Of a stretch of 64,000 nucleotides of DNA, positions 1 to 16,700 are shown one piece after another. How positions within the stretch are numbered: the first letter of the stretch is position 1; each line of letters opens with the position of its first letter. Both the position numbers and the translations under genes were made by a program. Under the pieces are notes generated by a model. That model had not been told where the DNA came from. It made no database searches and saw only the letters and a program-made list of their open reading frames with translations. Origin of the DNA: Daphnia carinata (taxonomy: Eukaryota > Arthropoda > Branchiopoda > Diplostraca > Daphniidae). The DNA lies in contig NC_081337.1 in the NCBI RefSeq assembly GCF_022539665.2, positions 9,958,679 to 10,022,678 on the forward strand. The letters run 5' to 3'.

Positions 1-2189
1 GATTAACTCGAATTATGAAAAACGATATTCTACTGTAACTGAGACCTAATACAAAGTGAATTACCAAGTACATCTTTGGCAGTTGCGAACGTTTGAACGT
101 CAGGGGGTGTTGGCAAGGGTGCCAAAGGAATATCAGGAACAGCATCAACGTCGAAATTTTGATGCCATCGGGTAATCTTGTCTTCGGCCACTTCTAACAG
201 GGGATTGTAATTAGCCAGAAATTCCTATAAGAATAATTAAAAGATTTAGTATGTAACAAATACCATATATGCAAATTCGTATACCGTATGATGTTCCTTG
301 ACGATCTTGATCAAACGATTATGGAAAACATAGCGTCGCTCTATTAGCATACTCGGTGCTAAAGGTTGAAAACTCTTTTGGTCTTCATTTAAATCATCAG
401 ATTCTTCTTCATCAAGCAATTCTTGGGGGAAAAAATACATATATAACATACAGGTATTGTTAAAACAAACGGTAAGATTTGCGTTTAATTACTTGAACTC
501 AGATAGTTCAATCTGGGAGTCAAGGTTAAGTGGTAGGAACGATTCTTGACTGGAGAGCTTCGAAGGTTGGCTACAAGTTTTTCATAATTAATCTTGTAGG
601 CTGTAGGAAAGACATGACAAACCTGGGCTAAATGCTTCTCTGTAAAATCCCTAAAAAGAAACCAAGACGATCTTCTTAATAACCGTATCGGAAATGTTTA
701 TTTTTATGTATAAAAAGTAACAAAAAACTAGATACCTTTGAAGCATTTTTTGTACAGCAGGTTTCAACTTGCTGAAATGGATGCACTCTTTCCTGTTATA
801 CAACATAGCGACGACAGTTTCGAGACAGCGGAACACTTCATTTAGAACCTTGTATTTATAAGGAAGAATAAGATGTTCTGAAGGAGCTTGAGCAAGGGCA
901 TGGAAACGCTCAAACGCTGGCCTTTTCTCAGTTTGCGTCTGTCGTTTACCGGGTGATTGTGCTGTTTTTCCTGGGCTGTTGAAATAATTGGAATATTTAT
1001 TCAATGCTACTTTTCTTTTTTCGTTATATAGTATTATGTAGCAATGTACCTAACCGGGACTGCGAGATTAAATTCAAGGTTTGAGAACTTCTTTAACTGG
1101 ACTTTGCTTTCGTAGAACTCCTTGACTTTTGCCGAACAGTCATTGACTTTTGAGAGCTTGGCTCGAAGTTCAGCGAGATTCTTGCTGGTCCCGAGACGAG
1201 ATTTCACTTCTTCCGGCGTTAACTAGTTAAATACGATATGAAAATGTAAAATGAAGGTGAGAAACAATAAAAAAAATTAGTACCTTTTCAGCAGGAGCTA
1301 CTTTATCAAGTAAAGATGCTAAAGATTTTACAGCTGGAGATTTGAACCTTTTTTCTGCTAAGTTTTGCAATAATTTCTCAGAGCTTGACTGAAGTGGCCT
1401 GTTATTGAGTAACGGACTGCCTTTTGCACGAATAGGAGAACTGATGGCTGGCTTTCGGGGAGAAAGTGTTCCCATACATAAAAATGTAACTGGCTTTGAT
1501 GGAGAGTTTAGTTGGTCAGCATTGATTTTGACTTCAATGGCTTGATTGGCTGTAACATTTTGGTTTCCCATTTCCAATTTTTTACGAACTCTTATGGGCA
1601 ACTGAACTCCAATACTTTTTTCTGTAGGTTTCTCTGGTGTTGTTTTCACTACCTCAGATTGTTCATCAATGCACTGCATTTTCCTCTTACGACATGATGT
1701 GCTGAGACTGGTTGACCCTTTGGGGGTTGACACTTCAGCTGGGAAGGATCCATGATTATCTGCAAAAGATGTTGCCTCCTCTTTGATTACTTCTGTTTCA
1801 GCAAAACCATTCTCACACAACAAGCTTTTGGGAAGGGAAACCTTCAACAAACTTTCCACCGATTTCAAAGTCTTTTTACTTTTTCTTATACAAGACTTTT
1901 TCTGGACAGTTTTTACATGTTCTATGCCATCAGTAAAAATGTTTTTGGGGTTACCTGGTGGACCAGGCTCTTTTTTCAACTGCTCACTTTTCAACAGCAC
2001 GTCTGGCTCCGCGATGATGTTAGCTGTCGTCTCCTGTTTAAGGGATGCTATAGCCGGTTTAATATCACAATTAGATCTAATTTCACACACGGGGTCATCT
2101 ATAAGAGCTTTTCGTCTTTTCGCAGCAGCTGCTGAAGAATTTGCTTTGGTGGGACGGTAAAAACCTGTGATTTTTGGTTGGGATGCCAT
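1..2189 (-). CDS. Cdt1: DNA replication licensing factor Cdt1 (double parked), partial at left edge
   Basis: Cdt1 loads the MCM2-7 helicase onto origins with ORC/Cdc6 and is restrained by geminin and by PCNA-coupled destruction. I read six exons: 2189-1284, 1222-1050, 975-736, 650-493, 421-285 and 224-72. All have GT-AG borders and matching phase and give 589 residues; the rest lies beyond the window. The start ATG (2189) opens with a PIP box, QPKITGFYRPTK. The third exon encodes the geminin-binding fold (LPYKYKVLNEVFRCLETVV, then HFSKLKPAVQKML), which continues as DFTEKHLAQVCHVFPTAYKI in the fourth. The first 300 residues are low-complexity and basic, as expected for the disordered N-terminus. 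The C-terminal MCM-binding winged helix is only partly present. The identity is firm from the geminin-binding block; the exact exon edges are inferred from phase. Confidence 0.9.
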
Positions 2190-2980
2190 GTTCGTGGCTT
2201 TGTCCAGTAGCTGAGCGTCGCAGCCCCTGAATAAGTGTTTTGGCGCCACCAAAGTCAATCACAATGTTGCCAGAAATGAATATGGGCCACTGTTGCAATA
2301 TTCCAATTTTCGATTTCCCAATTCTTAATTTCAAAATTTCAATACACAGAACACAGAAGAAAACGGTCCTAAAATATTATTAAAAGACGTATTCCCCAGG
2401 AGTTATTCAAGTTATATTTTGTTCCTGGAAACCACTTTCGACAAGCACCTTTATGTAAATAATCGGTATTTCGATATCTACCCACTTTAGTGGTTGCAGA
2501 CTCGCTTATGAAGCAGGGCCCTTGATTGTAAAATATTGTATTTTTCTCAAATGAATTTAGGTATATTTATTAGAGATAAGTTGTTATTTGCGAGGCATGA
2601 TATTCAGGTCGTTTCTGAGTGTAAGATTACCATTTTGATTATGCCATATTTTGTTGATTTGTTATATGGCATTATTTTTTAAAAATTATAGTATGTGCAC
2701 TCTAATGCAATGATTATGAAAATAGTTTATTATTGATCTAAGTGTTTGTCAATGGCCAACGCACACCGATCAGCGAACAACGTGAGAAAGAATATTCACT
2801 ATCAACTGATTTACGATAAAATCGAATTACTACAATACATAGGCATGATTTAACACCATGATTTACATAAAGCACAAAACGTGTTATTTAGTCTAGAAAC
2901 GATGCTTTCGTTCATCCAGTTAAGTACTGAACCTGACGAACTCTGTGAAGGCCTCAAAATTTGCAGATCGAAAAACTATT
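2190..2980. other. Intergenic stretch between Cdt1 and E(z)
   Basis: This A/T-rich stretch holds no convincing coding exon on either strand. It lies between the start of Cdt1 and the stop of E(z), both on the minus strand, so it should contain the E(z) 3' UTR and the Cdt1 promoter and 5' UTR. I see no clear TATA box. Confidence 0.5.
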
Positions 2981-6523
<3,543 letters not shown>

Positions 6524-6678
6524 CGATCACCGTAAAAAAAAAATACCCAGAAATGGGTTCGTCAACACTTGTTTTTCCAACTGTCACGCGTGAAGACAGT
6601 TGACAGCTGCCACAACATTGCCATTCCATAGAACAAAGCAAATTGTCGGAAAACTATTTGTCTCACTTCGTGAATCCT

Positions 6679-7558
6679 TTAAATATCCATTTGGTTTCGA
6701 CAACAACAATTTTGTTTGAGATCAGTTGTAAACACCTGAAGAAGAACAGATGTTTAGGTAAAATCAATTCAATCGAATGGCAACACTGCTGCGAGAGGGG
6801 GAAAAATTCCCTCCAAACGAAATCCGCGAGCGCGGGACTTTCTTTGTTCATAAAAAAAAAGTCCAAGGTGTTCGAAAGGCTTATTCGAAGAATAATTAAA
6901 TTGTTTTCACGAAATTTGCTTACTTTACACAAGAACACCGACATACCTGTTTAGGAGACGAATCTGGAACACTGTTAGACTCAGGCGAATCGGTGGGCGC
7001 CGGTGGTTGTTGCTGACTATGCTGCACTGAAGCGTTTGTTTTGTTATCCTCCTCTGTGGCCTTGGATTTGCGACGAACGACCATATTATTGTTGGTAGAA
7101 GGTTTCTGAGATCTGAGTGCTGTTTTGGCCTTGTTGGCATTTCTGGTTAAGGTCTGAGTAGCCGAACCTTGAGCTGCACGTGTGGCCATTTTGACAGTGG
7201 GACCTTTGGCGATCTGTTGGACAGGCAACGACGAGGAGGTTGTCGGTCGCTGCTGAAGTTGAACCGCCGTCTGCTGAATGACTGCTGATGGCGTCTGCTG
7301 CTGTTGTGGCAACTGGCGGTGGCGTCCCGGTCTAGAAAGGGCGCTGCCGTTGAGTGTTTGATGTTGGCATATGTGTTCACCACAAGATGATTTCAGTTTA
7401 CCATTTTCGACCACTGCATTGGCATGACACCATCGGTGGAAACACCGCCAATAAACGGTGTTGCCTGAACGACGATTAATTCGGTATTTGAATCCATCGA
7501 TGAATAATGTCACTCCACCAATACGATTTTTTGTAAACTTCACTTCACGAGGCGCCAT
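6679..7558 (-). CDS. FLYWCH-type zinc-finger protein
   Basis: The ATG at 7558 opens a FLYWCH domain at residues 1-70: FTKNRIGGVTLFIDGFKYR, then NTVYWRCFHRWCHANAVV and SSCGEHICQH. These are the aromatic and Cys/His positions of that DNA- or protein-binding zinc finger, known from fly mod(mdg4) and worm FLH proteins. The remainder is Gln-, Ser- and Thr-rich and probably disordered. The exon ends at 6947 with AAACAG|GTATGT. A phase-0 acceptor at 6735 gives a short last exon ending at TAA 6679 (222 aa). If the donor is not used, the reading frame stops at about 6920 instead. The specific orthologue is not recognised. Only about 155 nt separate it from the E(z) start on the same strand. Confidence 0.75.
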
Positions 7559-10500
7559 GGTGCGGCCAAAACAATGCTGTTTTTAAAATTATTGTTATTG
7601 AACAACGCAAAAAAAAAATGTTTTTCTCCGAGGCTTAGAAATGAACGTCAGCAGTAAGCAATCCGTTTTCTGATTGTAGTACTGCAGGAACCGTTAGAAT
7701 TCAAAGTCAAAAACTTTTTAAAGCAGCTCGACAGCGTACCTCCGAACCTGACAGGAAAGGAGAAAAAACTGAAAAATAAGCAGGGACAAAAAAGCACAAC
7801 AAGTTGGTGTAAGAAAGATAACTCGACAAGTCGGGTAAACTATTTGTAGTAGACACCAAGCTCTTACACACAGACGGGGCGCAACCTCCTCTCGCCACCC
7901 CATTCTTATACTACAGTGCACCATACTATCCGCTACGAGACGCACACAACGCGCACAAGATATTAAGAGAAGCCTTAGGGATTGTTGAGCGCTGTGTACG
8001 GGCAGTAGGTTGTAATTTCGACCCCCTCAAGGAAGAAGTTTTTGGTGGATGGTTGTTGGTTGAAGGGAGGTGGGAAGGAGGATTGGAAGGGGACGAAGAA
8101 AAAGAAAGGTTAGATGTATGGGAGAACGAGCGAAGGGAAGAATAGTTAGTAACTTAGTTTATTATACGACCTTCAAAAGCCCTAACCGTTTCAGACGTGT
8201 CACCCCCAGCAGACGGATTCTTGTCGACTTTTAACACAAAAGTGAGACTTGTTTAAAGCCTAGGATACCACGAGTAAAGTCTGACAAGTACTGTGGAACG
8301 TCCAGTTGAATGGCTGTCCGATACACATACTTTTTCTTTCACAACAGATGACATTCCTCTCACCGTGAAAATGATTATACGTCCTCAATTTTTACCGCGC
8401 CCTTTTTGCTTATGTCTGTGTGGATCTGCTTCAAAGCTGAGCGGGACTGATAAGATAACGTGTCTGATCGCCAGGGTGCGTGAGCCTTCTCTGGCCAGGA
8501 GATTCAAAACGGCGGCCAACAAAACCGTTCACGTGGACATCCGCTAGGTTCCAACCCCAAACGGAACTGGGCAGAAAGTCGAAACACGTGCCCCATTTCG
8601 TAAAACCGAACGAAATGGTATTTACAGTCCGAAATAGCTACGGCCAGTTGCTTCTTTCTACTTTGATCAGGTGCTCGAGCGTCTAGTTTATCGTTTTTTG
8701 TTGATATTTTCAGCTTTTTGCTGATTGGCCAGAAAATCAAACCCAAAATGTACTAGAAAACGAAACAGGTAAAGGTAGAACTCTTGTTCAAAAAGACTTT
8801 CGTTGTTACCGAAACTTTCATTGATATTCGATACGTCGTGATAGGGCAACCGTTTATGGTTTGTGAAACTGTCTTTTCGACAGCCATCTAGCGGTCATGC
8901 TAGAAAGCAATATCCGAAAATAATTTGAAACCCAGAGCGAACTCACCTTGCTAAACGCAGGCCATTGAGTTGTTTTCTGGTAAAATTTACGATAAGTAAA
9001 AGGATCGAGAAACACGATCGACATTCTTGCATAATTGTAATGTCTAGATTGCGCATGCAAAATGCGCTACATTAACCGGTCAGTAGAACACTCGGCACAT
9101 ACAATTTGAAAAAGAAAAAAAAATCTCACATAAGGACACTCATTCCATTACACTATGAATTGGGGAAGGGAAGAGACATTTTTTCCCCTTTCGAATAAAT
9201 CAAAATGCCGATAAAATTGCAATTAAACACACAGAACAATTGAAACAAAAAAAATTATATATATAAACGACAGAGAGAAATTCATCACTTTGTCTCCATA
9301 ATTCCCATTGAAGAACAACATACAAAATGAAAGAGACGGAAGAAGAAAAAAATTACAGAAATTCGGGGTACATTGTAACCCCGGAAAATGTCAAGTAAAA
9401 AGGGAAATTCAAACATTCTTTTTTTCTCACCCATCACTCGGTTTTTTTTTTCCTCCCGCAACCATCCGAAAATATGTTACCCCCCGTTAAAAAAAAAGAT
9501 GACAAACACGCTGTGACACACAATTTATATTTTGTAATAATATATATATATAATATATATAAAAATTGGTAAAAACCGAAAATCAAAGAAAAAAAAAGGG
9601 TGTGTCTTCCACTGGGATAAAACAATCATAAAAGACAGGCGACTCGCACAGAAACATGGAAGGGCTCCAGCCCAATCTTAAGGATACCCTTCCGTCGGAT
9701 TCTCACGTTCTTTCTCTCTGTCGTTCACAGGAAATGGGTTGTCCGTCGTACATCAATCACAAGCACACGAAATACGCTATTTTTTTTTTGTCTATTTGTT
9801 TTTCGTTTTGGGATATTTAAGAGAAATTCAAGGATTTCAAAATTTAAAAAAAAAATCATGTCGAGATCGATCGTCACAACCTTTCAACTCGAGAGTTGTC
9901 CAGGATTCATAAAAAAAAAAATAAAAATAAACTTTTGAAAAGGGCTAGGTCGAGCAGGTGTGTGACGACATACGATACACGGACAATTTCTTGGTAAAGG
10001 GGCTTTTTTTTTTCTTTTTTTTTTTCTTTTTGCGAAGAAGGAAATACAAAACTTCACCGAAAAATAGTGGGCGATTAAATTCCCACATATTTTTGCCGGG
10101 ATTAAAAATCACTTGAAAAAAAAAAAAAAAAAAAAAAAGAGAAACGCGTCTTGGACGCCACCGGCTTCTATGACAATAAAACGCACACAATTTTCCCCGA
10201 AAGAAATTTTAAAAAATCGCGCCAATTTCGAATGGGACTGTTTAACAGCAAGGGATTCCGCGATTCGAGTTTTCTTGATTCTTTTTTGTTTGTTGTTTTT
10301 TTTTTTTTTTTTTGCTTTCAGAAAAAAATTTAAAAGGATCAAGTAGTTGAACTTTACACTCAAACGTCTACAAATATATGCATAACGATTCGGTCGTGGT
10401 AGAACGGGGGGTGGGGAATATAAGAGACTTGTATATATATATAAACTCGACCGAAGCTGGTAGAAGAACTAGTTTACAGTTTTTAGTTCTGCAAATGTAC

Positions 10501-10726
10501 AAAAACGGTGTTGTTGTTGTTGGTTGTGGTTGTAGCATTTGAAAGGGATCGATTCAAAAGTACAGTTGACGAACCAAATTGTGGGATTTTTTGTTGTTGC
10601 TTTTTTCCCTTTCATCCAGTCAGCCCATACCTCATTCTCGCCCTTTCACGTCCAACACACACACTCACACAATCCACAGGTACGGTGATAGAGGGAAATC
10701 AATATTTTGTTGGTTTTTTTTTTTCT
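7559..10726 (-). other. Probable E75 3' UTR and FLYWCH-gene upstream region
   Basis: I see no coding exon that I can defend on either strand. The right two-thirds (about 8.2-10.7 kb) is A/T-rich, with many homopolymer runs and TA repeats, and follows the E75 stop at 10727 on the minus strand, so it is probably a long E75 3' UTR. A minus-strand AATAAA reads at 8162-8157 and could end the transcript, but this is unproven. About 7.56-8.15 kb should hold the promoter of the FLYWCH gene. A CTCF-like motif lies at 8883-8894. Confidence 0.4.
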
Positions 10727-13700
10727 TCAGGCGTGAAGGGGGAAGTAATGAGTGTGCGTGACTGGCGTCGTTGGCCTGGCCGGCGACGACGAGGGCGACT
10801 TGAGCGACAAGTTCAACGGTTGCGAGTCGGCGCTACCGATGGACGCAGATAGCAATTCCGGCTGTTGCGCAACTCGACTCGGACTCGGGCTGGAATGGAG
10901 CCGAGGTGAAACGGGCGATGCCCTTTGGTGGTTATAGTTCCAGCTGCTACTGCTAGATGGCGCGGGTGAGCCGACGTAGAGTGGACCAGACGTCAAAACG
11001 GTCCTCTGCTGTTGTCCGCTGGAATGAGGTGACGGAGACATCGAGTAACTCGATTGGCTGGACGAAGACGGAGTGGGTGACGAGCCCGTCACGTTGCCCC
11101 TCATGATGTTGGCCACGATGAGATCGGCGCGGCGCTGCTGCTCGGTGCTGACCATTTTTGGCCCTTCCATCAGGGAGCGAGCCAGCGTCGAGTGAGTCGA
11201 CGTCAATGAACTGACGACCCCCGAGGATAGCGACATCGCCAACGAAGACGTCGTCGGGGGAGAGGTCAAGGCACTGCACAGGGCAGAGTACGTGCCCGGA
11301 GGCGAACTGAGAGCGGCAGACAAGACGCTGACTGTCGATGTCGACGATGATGAAGATGACGGAGAGCTACGCGGAGGTGAGCTGACAGACGGATGCCTCA
11401 TCGGTGATTCGTCACCTTTGCTTCCGGCGCTGCTTCGGGTTAATGCCCGGAACTTTTTGTGCGGCTTGTAGGCTTCGTCCATGAGCGAGTTGGTATCGAA
11501 AAGGGGCGGAGCTTGAAGGACTCGCTTCAAAACGGGCATATCATCGACGCTGGATGGTCCAACTCGGCCACCAGCCGACGGAGTAGGAGTCGCCAGTTGG
11601 TGGTGGTGGTGATGGTGGTGATGCATCTCGTCCACCTCCTTGACTTTGTCCTCGAGCGACGAGCGCGGAGAGGAGCACAGCGACGTGTTGGTCGACCGCG
11701 AGGCCGTCGACATCTTCTCGTAGCGATCGACGCCCGATTCAATTCCGGAATCGTCTGGCGAGTCCAGTTTGCGCATCTTAGAGTACGGGCAGCCGCCACT
11801 GATACTTCCGGTGCTGCTTCCGGCTCCTGCACTGTGGGTGCGCGGTGGGGATTCGACAATCCTCAACAAGGAGCGGCCGGATGATTCCATCTCCTCGCCG
11901 TCACTCGACATGGAAGACGAGCCATTCTCCGACGGACCTCGCATCCGCCGCCGATGGGACGATCCAGACATGAGCGGAACGGCGCTTCCCGCCACAGCGG
12001 CCAATAGAGGCAAATCGCTCATGGACGACGTGCCTTCGACGCCGGAAGAAATGGATTCAGCGCCGCTGCTCGATACGGAACCCATCGGGCTCTTGGCTCC
12101 CCCTTCTTCATCGTAACTATCTCGATCGTTGTGCCAAGGACTAGCAGTCGGGGGCGGCGTTTGCTGATGAGGATGGTGATTGTAATGTTGTTGCTGTTGT
12201 TGTTGTTGTTGTTGTTCGGTCATTTTGAAGGCCAGCAGCTTTTCCGAATGGAGCGTATTGAGCGTGCGCAGGTCGGGGATTTTGCGCAACAATTCCAGGA
12301 AGAGTCCGGCTTTGTCCGGATGGGCTTGATTTAAAACATTTTCCAATACGGAGCGCAATTTCGATTGCATCCGCTCGACTAATTCCACATTCCTCAATCC
12401 AGGTCGATCTAAAAATTAGCATTCGAAAAAAAGAAAAGGATGGGAAATAAGTAAACGATTCGGCGTAAGGAAAAACAATGTCAACAATTCAATTACCGGC
12501 AGCGATGACGACGACGGCGCAAAAGAGGCCCAATTCGGCGTCGTTGAGCGCCAGACTGTTGAGTCTTTCGGCAAATTCAAACATGGAATCCATGAGGAAC
12601 CGGGCATTGGACGAATTGTGGAGAGCGTCCCTCCTCAATAGCTGGCCGTTCAAGCACAGCATCGTATTGCTCTGTTTTTTTAGAAATAAAAATTCACATG
12701 AAAATCTTTAGAAAATTCAATGTTTAGCGAAAAATGAAATTACCTGAGAGTCAAACATGGCGGCCAATCGAACGAGTAGGACTTCAAAGACGCCAGGTTT
12801 CAAGAGCGTGACTTTATCATCTTCGGCCAATAGAGTGAAGCCGGGCAAGCGTTTGGCGAATTCCACGACATCGCGGATGGCCGGAAGGAAGCGCTCGGAG
12901 AAATCTTGGAGCAATTGCTGCTGGCCGTTGGACGGCGCTGGAGTCGGATTCAACGGGCAAGCCTGTGGATAGTTAAAAAGGACAAACCGTTACACGAGTT
13001 GTTATAAATGCTGGCCACGAAAGGCAATTAACTATCACCCTTTCCCTCCCCCCCCCCAACTATCGGGAGAGAAAAAAAAAAGGGCTGCGTGCAAACTGCG
13101 GAGGCCACATAAAATGTGTTTACATTGATGACGATTCGTCCTTGATGGTAAAAAAGAACGGGCCATTTTGAAAACAAATAGAATTGCTAGATACAATGTG
13201 ACCTTGATGTTACAGCTGTGTAGCCCTTTCGCCCAATACAAAATTTCCGCTTTGTCATTCGGGAAAGCAAAAAAAAAAAAAAAAAAAGTTTTGAACGCCG
13301 CCAATGGCATAAAAAAAAGTTCGAAATTTGTAAATTTTCTTGCTTATTTTTCTTTCAAGGTCTACGACGAAATATATCAGCAAATCAATTTGGAAACGCT
13401 GTGTAAAGAAAAAGTGCCCCACCCCCTTAACCTTGGGCAGACACCGTTGTATATCCGATGGTCAAGACCCAAGGTCGGGAATTTAAGGTCCCGCCATTCG
13501 CGTTGCCGAACGCCCTCGCATGTCTCTTATCCATTTCCAATTTCGTTGGCCGTCAGGAAATGGCCAACGAAAACAAATCAAGGTTAAAAAGTGAGGCAAT
13601 CATTTCAAAAAATGATGAAATGATTCCATCGTTTCGCATGTTGATGAGAAACACTTACCAGAGTAGGCGGGCAGGCCGTGTAGTTTGGCTGGCGGTGGGC

Positions 13701-16700
13701 ATCAGCCATCAAAACTTGGACTTTGTCGCGGGTGAAATCGCACGTTTCCATATGGGCGCGGACGACGGCTTGCATCAACTGGACTTCGTCGGCGAATTCG
13801 GACGGAAGCGAACGCTCCGCCAATCGGGCATTGACAGACTGCATGGCAGCCAAAATCTTGGCCTTTTCTCGTTTGGGTACGCGACCAAATCGGACAGCTA
13901 AAAAAAAAAACAAATACAAAAAATGTGTTAAATAAAAATGTCAAGACGAATATTATCAAATCACAACGCATTGCACACACCATCACTGCCTGTTGTTAAA
14001 AGCCTTTTTAAAATGGGCCATTCTTCTTCACTAGAACGATCCATGTCGTTCCCTAGTGAAACACCCGACGTAAAACAGAAGAATGTGGGGTAAATAAATA
14101 AAAAAAAAATACTAATTGAATTGGGAGTTTACAAAGGGCAAGTGTTTTCCTGGTCGTATTCGACTATCGACTATGGATTTGTTGGGTTCAAAAAAAAGGG
14201 GAGGAAATAAGCGACAGGGGAGACTATGGCGGCCATAAAGCGAAGCTGTGAGACCTTGGCGCCCAATCTCGTGTCTACATAACTCGCAAATCAGATGTCG
14301 TAACAATTCACTCTCTCTCTCCCCCCCCCCTTCACTCACACCTGAACATAGGACCTTGACAATTGCACGAAACATTCTCTAAAGTGAAATACAGTGAAAA
14401 AAATATGGGTGGAATACCTTGAACAGCACTGTTATCCATACGACATTGACGTCGTTGAGCCCACGTCATTGGACGTGCGGCCATTAAAACAGCCGTATTG
14501 GATATGACGTTATACTCTTGACACATTGTCAAACAAAAAAAAATCTATGTTTCACTTCAACCCCGTCGAATTGAATGAAAATGAAGAGTCAAAAAAGAGA
14601 ATCTGGCAAAAAACAACAAACACTTGGGCAGAGACACACGTGCGCAGGCCAGGAGCTGAGCGTGTCGACTAACGAGAATCTAGTTCACTGGGGCCAGGGA
14701 TATATCCACAACAAGCAAAGATGGGTGCCCAACGGATGGAGTAGGCGGAGTCTCCAACGGTACTCCTTTACTACTACTACTACTAGGAATACTTTGCTGT
14801 TGACGTGTGTGTTTTCCACGAGTTCATTTCACAATCTCAAAAGTTCTTTTTTTTTTTTTCTTTGATTCCAATGAGGTCAAAGACCCATATTGTAGTAGAA
14901 GTGTATCATCATCAGTTTGACCTCCTATTTGTGTGCAACAAGATGCTGGCATATTTGTTCACGAGGGGGGTGAACATGTTTGACCCTTTCCTTTTTTGTG
15001 TTGAAATGGAGAAAGAAAAAACACGGCTGACCATCTCGGCTCATTCCGACGGCGATGCATTTCTTGAGTCGACAATATTGGCATCGGTTGCGATTGATGC
15101 GCAGAATGGAGCACTGCTGGTTCTTGGTGCACGGCCGGTACTGGATCTTTTGTTGGATGCTCCGCCGGAAGAAACCCTATTAAACGATGATCAAAACAAA
15201 AATACAAAGTGATGAAGAAATCTATGTTATTCAGACAAGTTGAATGAACTTTTAAATAGACAGCAAAAAAATGACTGCCGGAAGCCGGACTTCCTTTTTG
15301 GTCACACACAGACACGTTTGTTGTGCGTAATAGTTGGGGTGGGGGGATGGGAAAATAGAGAGAGAGAGAGAAGGGGAGGGGGAAGGAGGTGGGAGGAATA
15401 ACCTCCCTAGTCGCTCATTCACAGTTGACGCAATCAGCATCTTGGAAGCGCATTGAAGAGCTCGTGCAACGTCTGTGGCCGTGCCCTACTTAGCGGTCGC
15501 CGAACCCCGTGAACGGCGCGCGCGCGCTCGCGCTCCTACGCGGTCGTCGACCTACCACCGAAATCGAGAGTTTTCCAGAGATATGTGTTTTTTTTTTTTC
15601 TTTTTCTGGTCTATGACGAATTATTTCAAAACAATGTGTACCCTACATTTCCATCCGGCTTAAAGAATATCAATTAATTTCTGACCCAACTCTTCAAGTT
15701 GAATTGAGTCATACTTTATTAGAAAAAAATAAATAGGGATTTCATCCAATTGAAATGAGGGTATCGAGATGAAGGTAAGGGACAGGTCATCAGCGGTCGT
15801 TCACCTGAGCGCAGCTGTGTGTTCACACACCTTGCCCTGGAGCAAGGGCCTCTACAACATAAACTCTAGTATACGGACGGATACGAGAAATTTCTAGATC
15901 GCTACAAAAACTCGTATGTGTTAAACACTCTTTTCTTTTTTTTCTTAGGTACTCGTGTAGACTAGCAACCCATTTATTTTTTATTTATTTTTTTATCCGG
16001 GTCATTTTACTACTACGATATCCTACCCACGTGAATTCGTCACTTCGGTCAATGACCTTTTGGGATTTTTTATTTTCTGGGGTGGGTTCATTTTTTTTTT
16101 ATTTGAAAAAAAAAATGTAAATGAGGTCAAAGGATTCGATAAACTCTGGGTCAGTCGAGCTCTATTACTCCTGTCTACACGATGTGTGTCTATACGTATG
16201 TAAATCGATAGGTGAGAGATATCGGATAGTGATGATGAACTTTTACTGGGTAATCAGGCCGTCGTGTAAATAGATATGATATAGTACCTATTTCCAACAA
16301 ATCAGCTCAAATGTCACCGAACGCCATTTTTGCACGATATTTAGTAATCAATCGATTTTTTTTTTTTTCATTTCAGAGGGTTAAAAAACTTTTGTTTGTC
16401 TTCCGTTAGATATTGTGCAAAAAAAAAAAAACATAAATATAGAAACGATCATAAAAGAAATGTTGCAATGTGAAAAAGAGTTCTACGACGTGATGCCGTG
16501 GGAAGTTTGTTTCATATGTTCCGCTTCGGGCGGATTGCCGAGTCCTGGAGGAAACGGTCCCTCTACGGGCCACTAACCTCTTGCGGGCGAGCAAACGACA
16601 GTAACGCCATCTGGTATCAAACCCCCGCAGGGCAAAAACATTTTCATGCGGACGGTGATCCGGCCCCAAACAAAAGCTTTTTTTTTTTTTTTTTTTTAAC

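Noticed and set aside
11459-12116. Long plus-strand frames opposite the last E75 exon
   Set aside because: They are antisense readings of the GC-rich low-complexity E75 tail.
15252-15440. Minus-strand frame starting [13 protein letters not shown] as an E75B-type first exon
   Set aside because: The GC-rich DNA upstream is promoter-like, but no donor gives the phase 0 needed to join GFFRRS at 15176.
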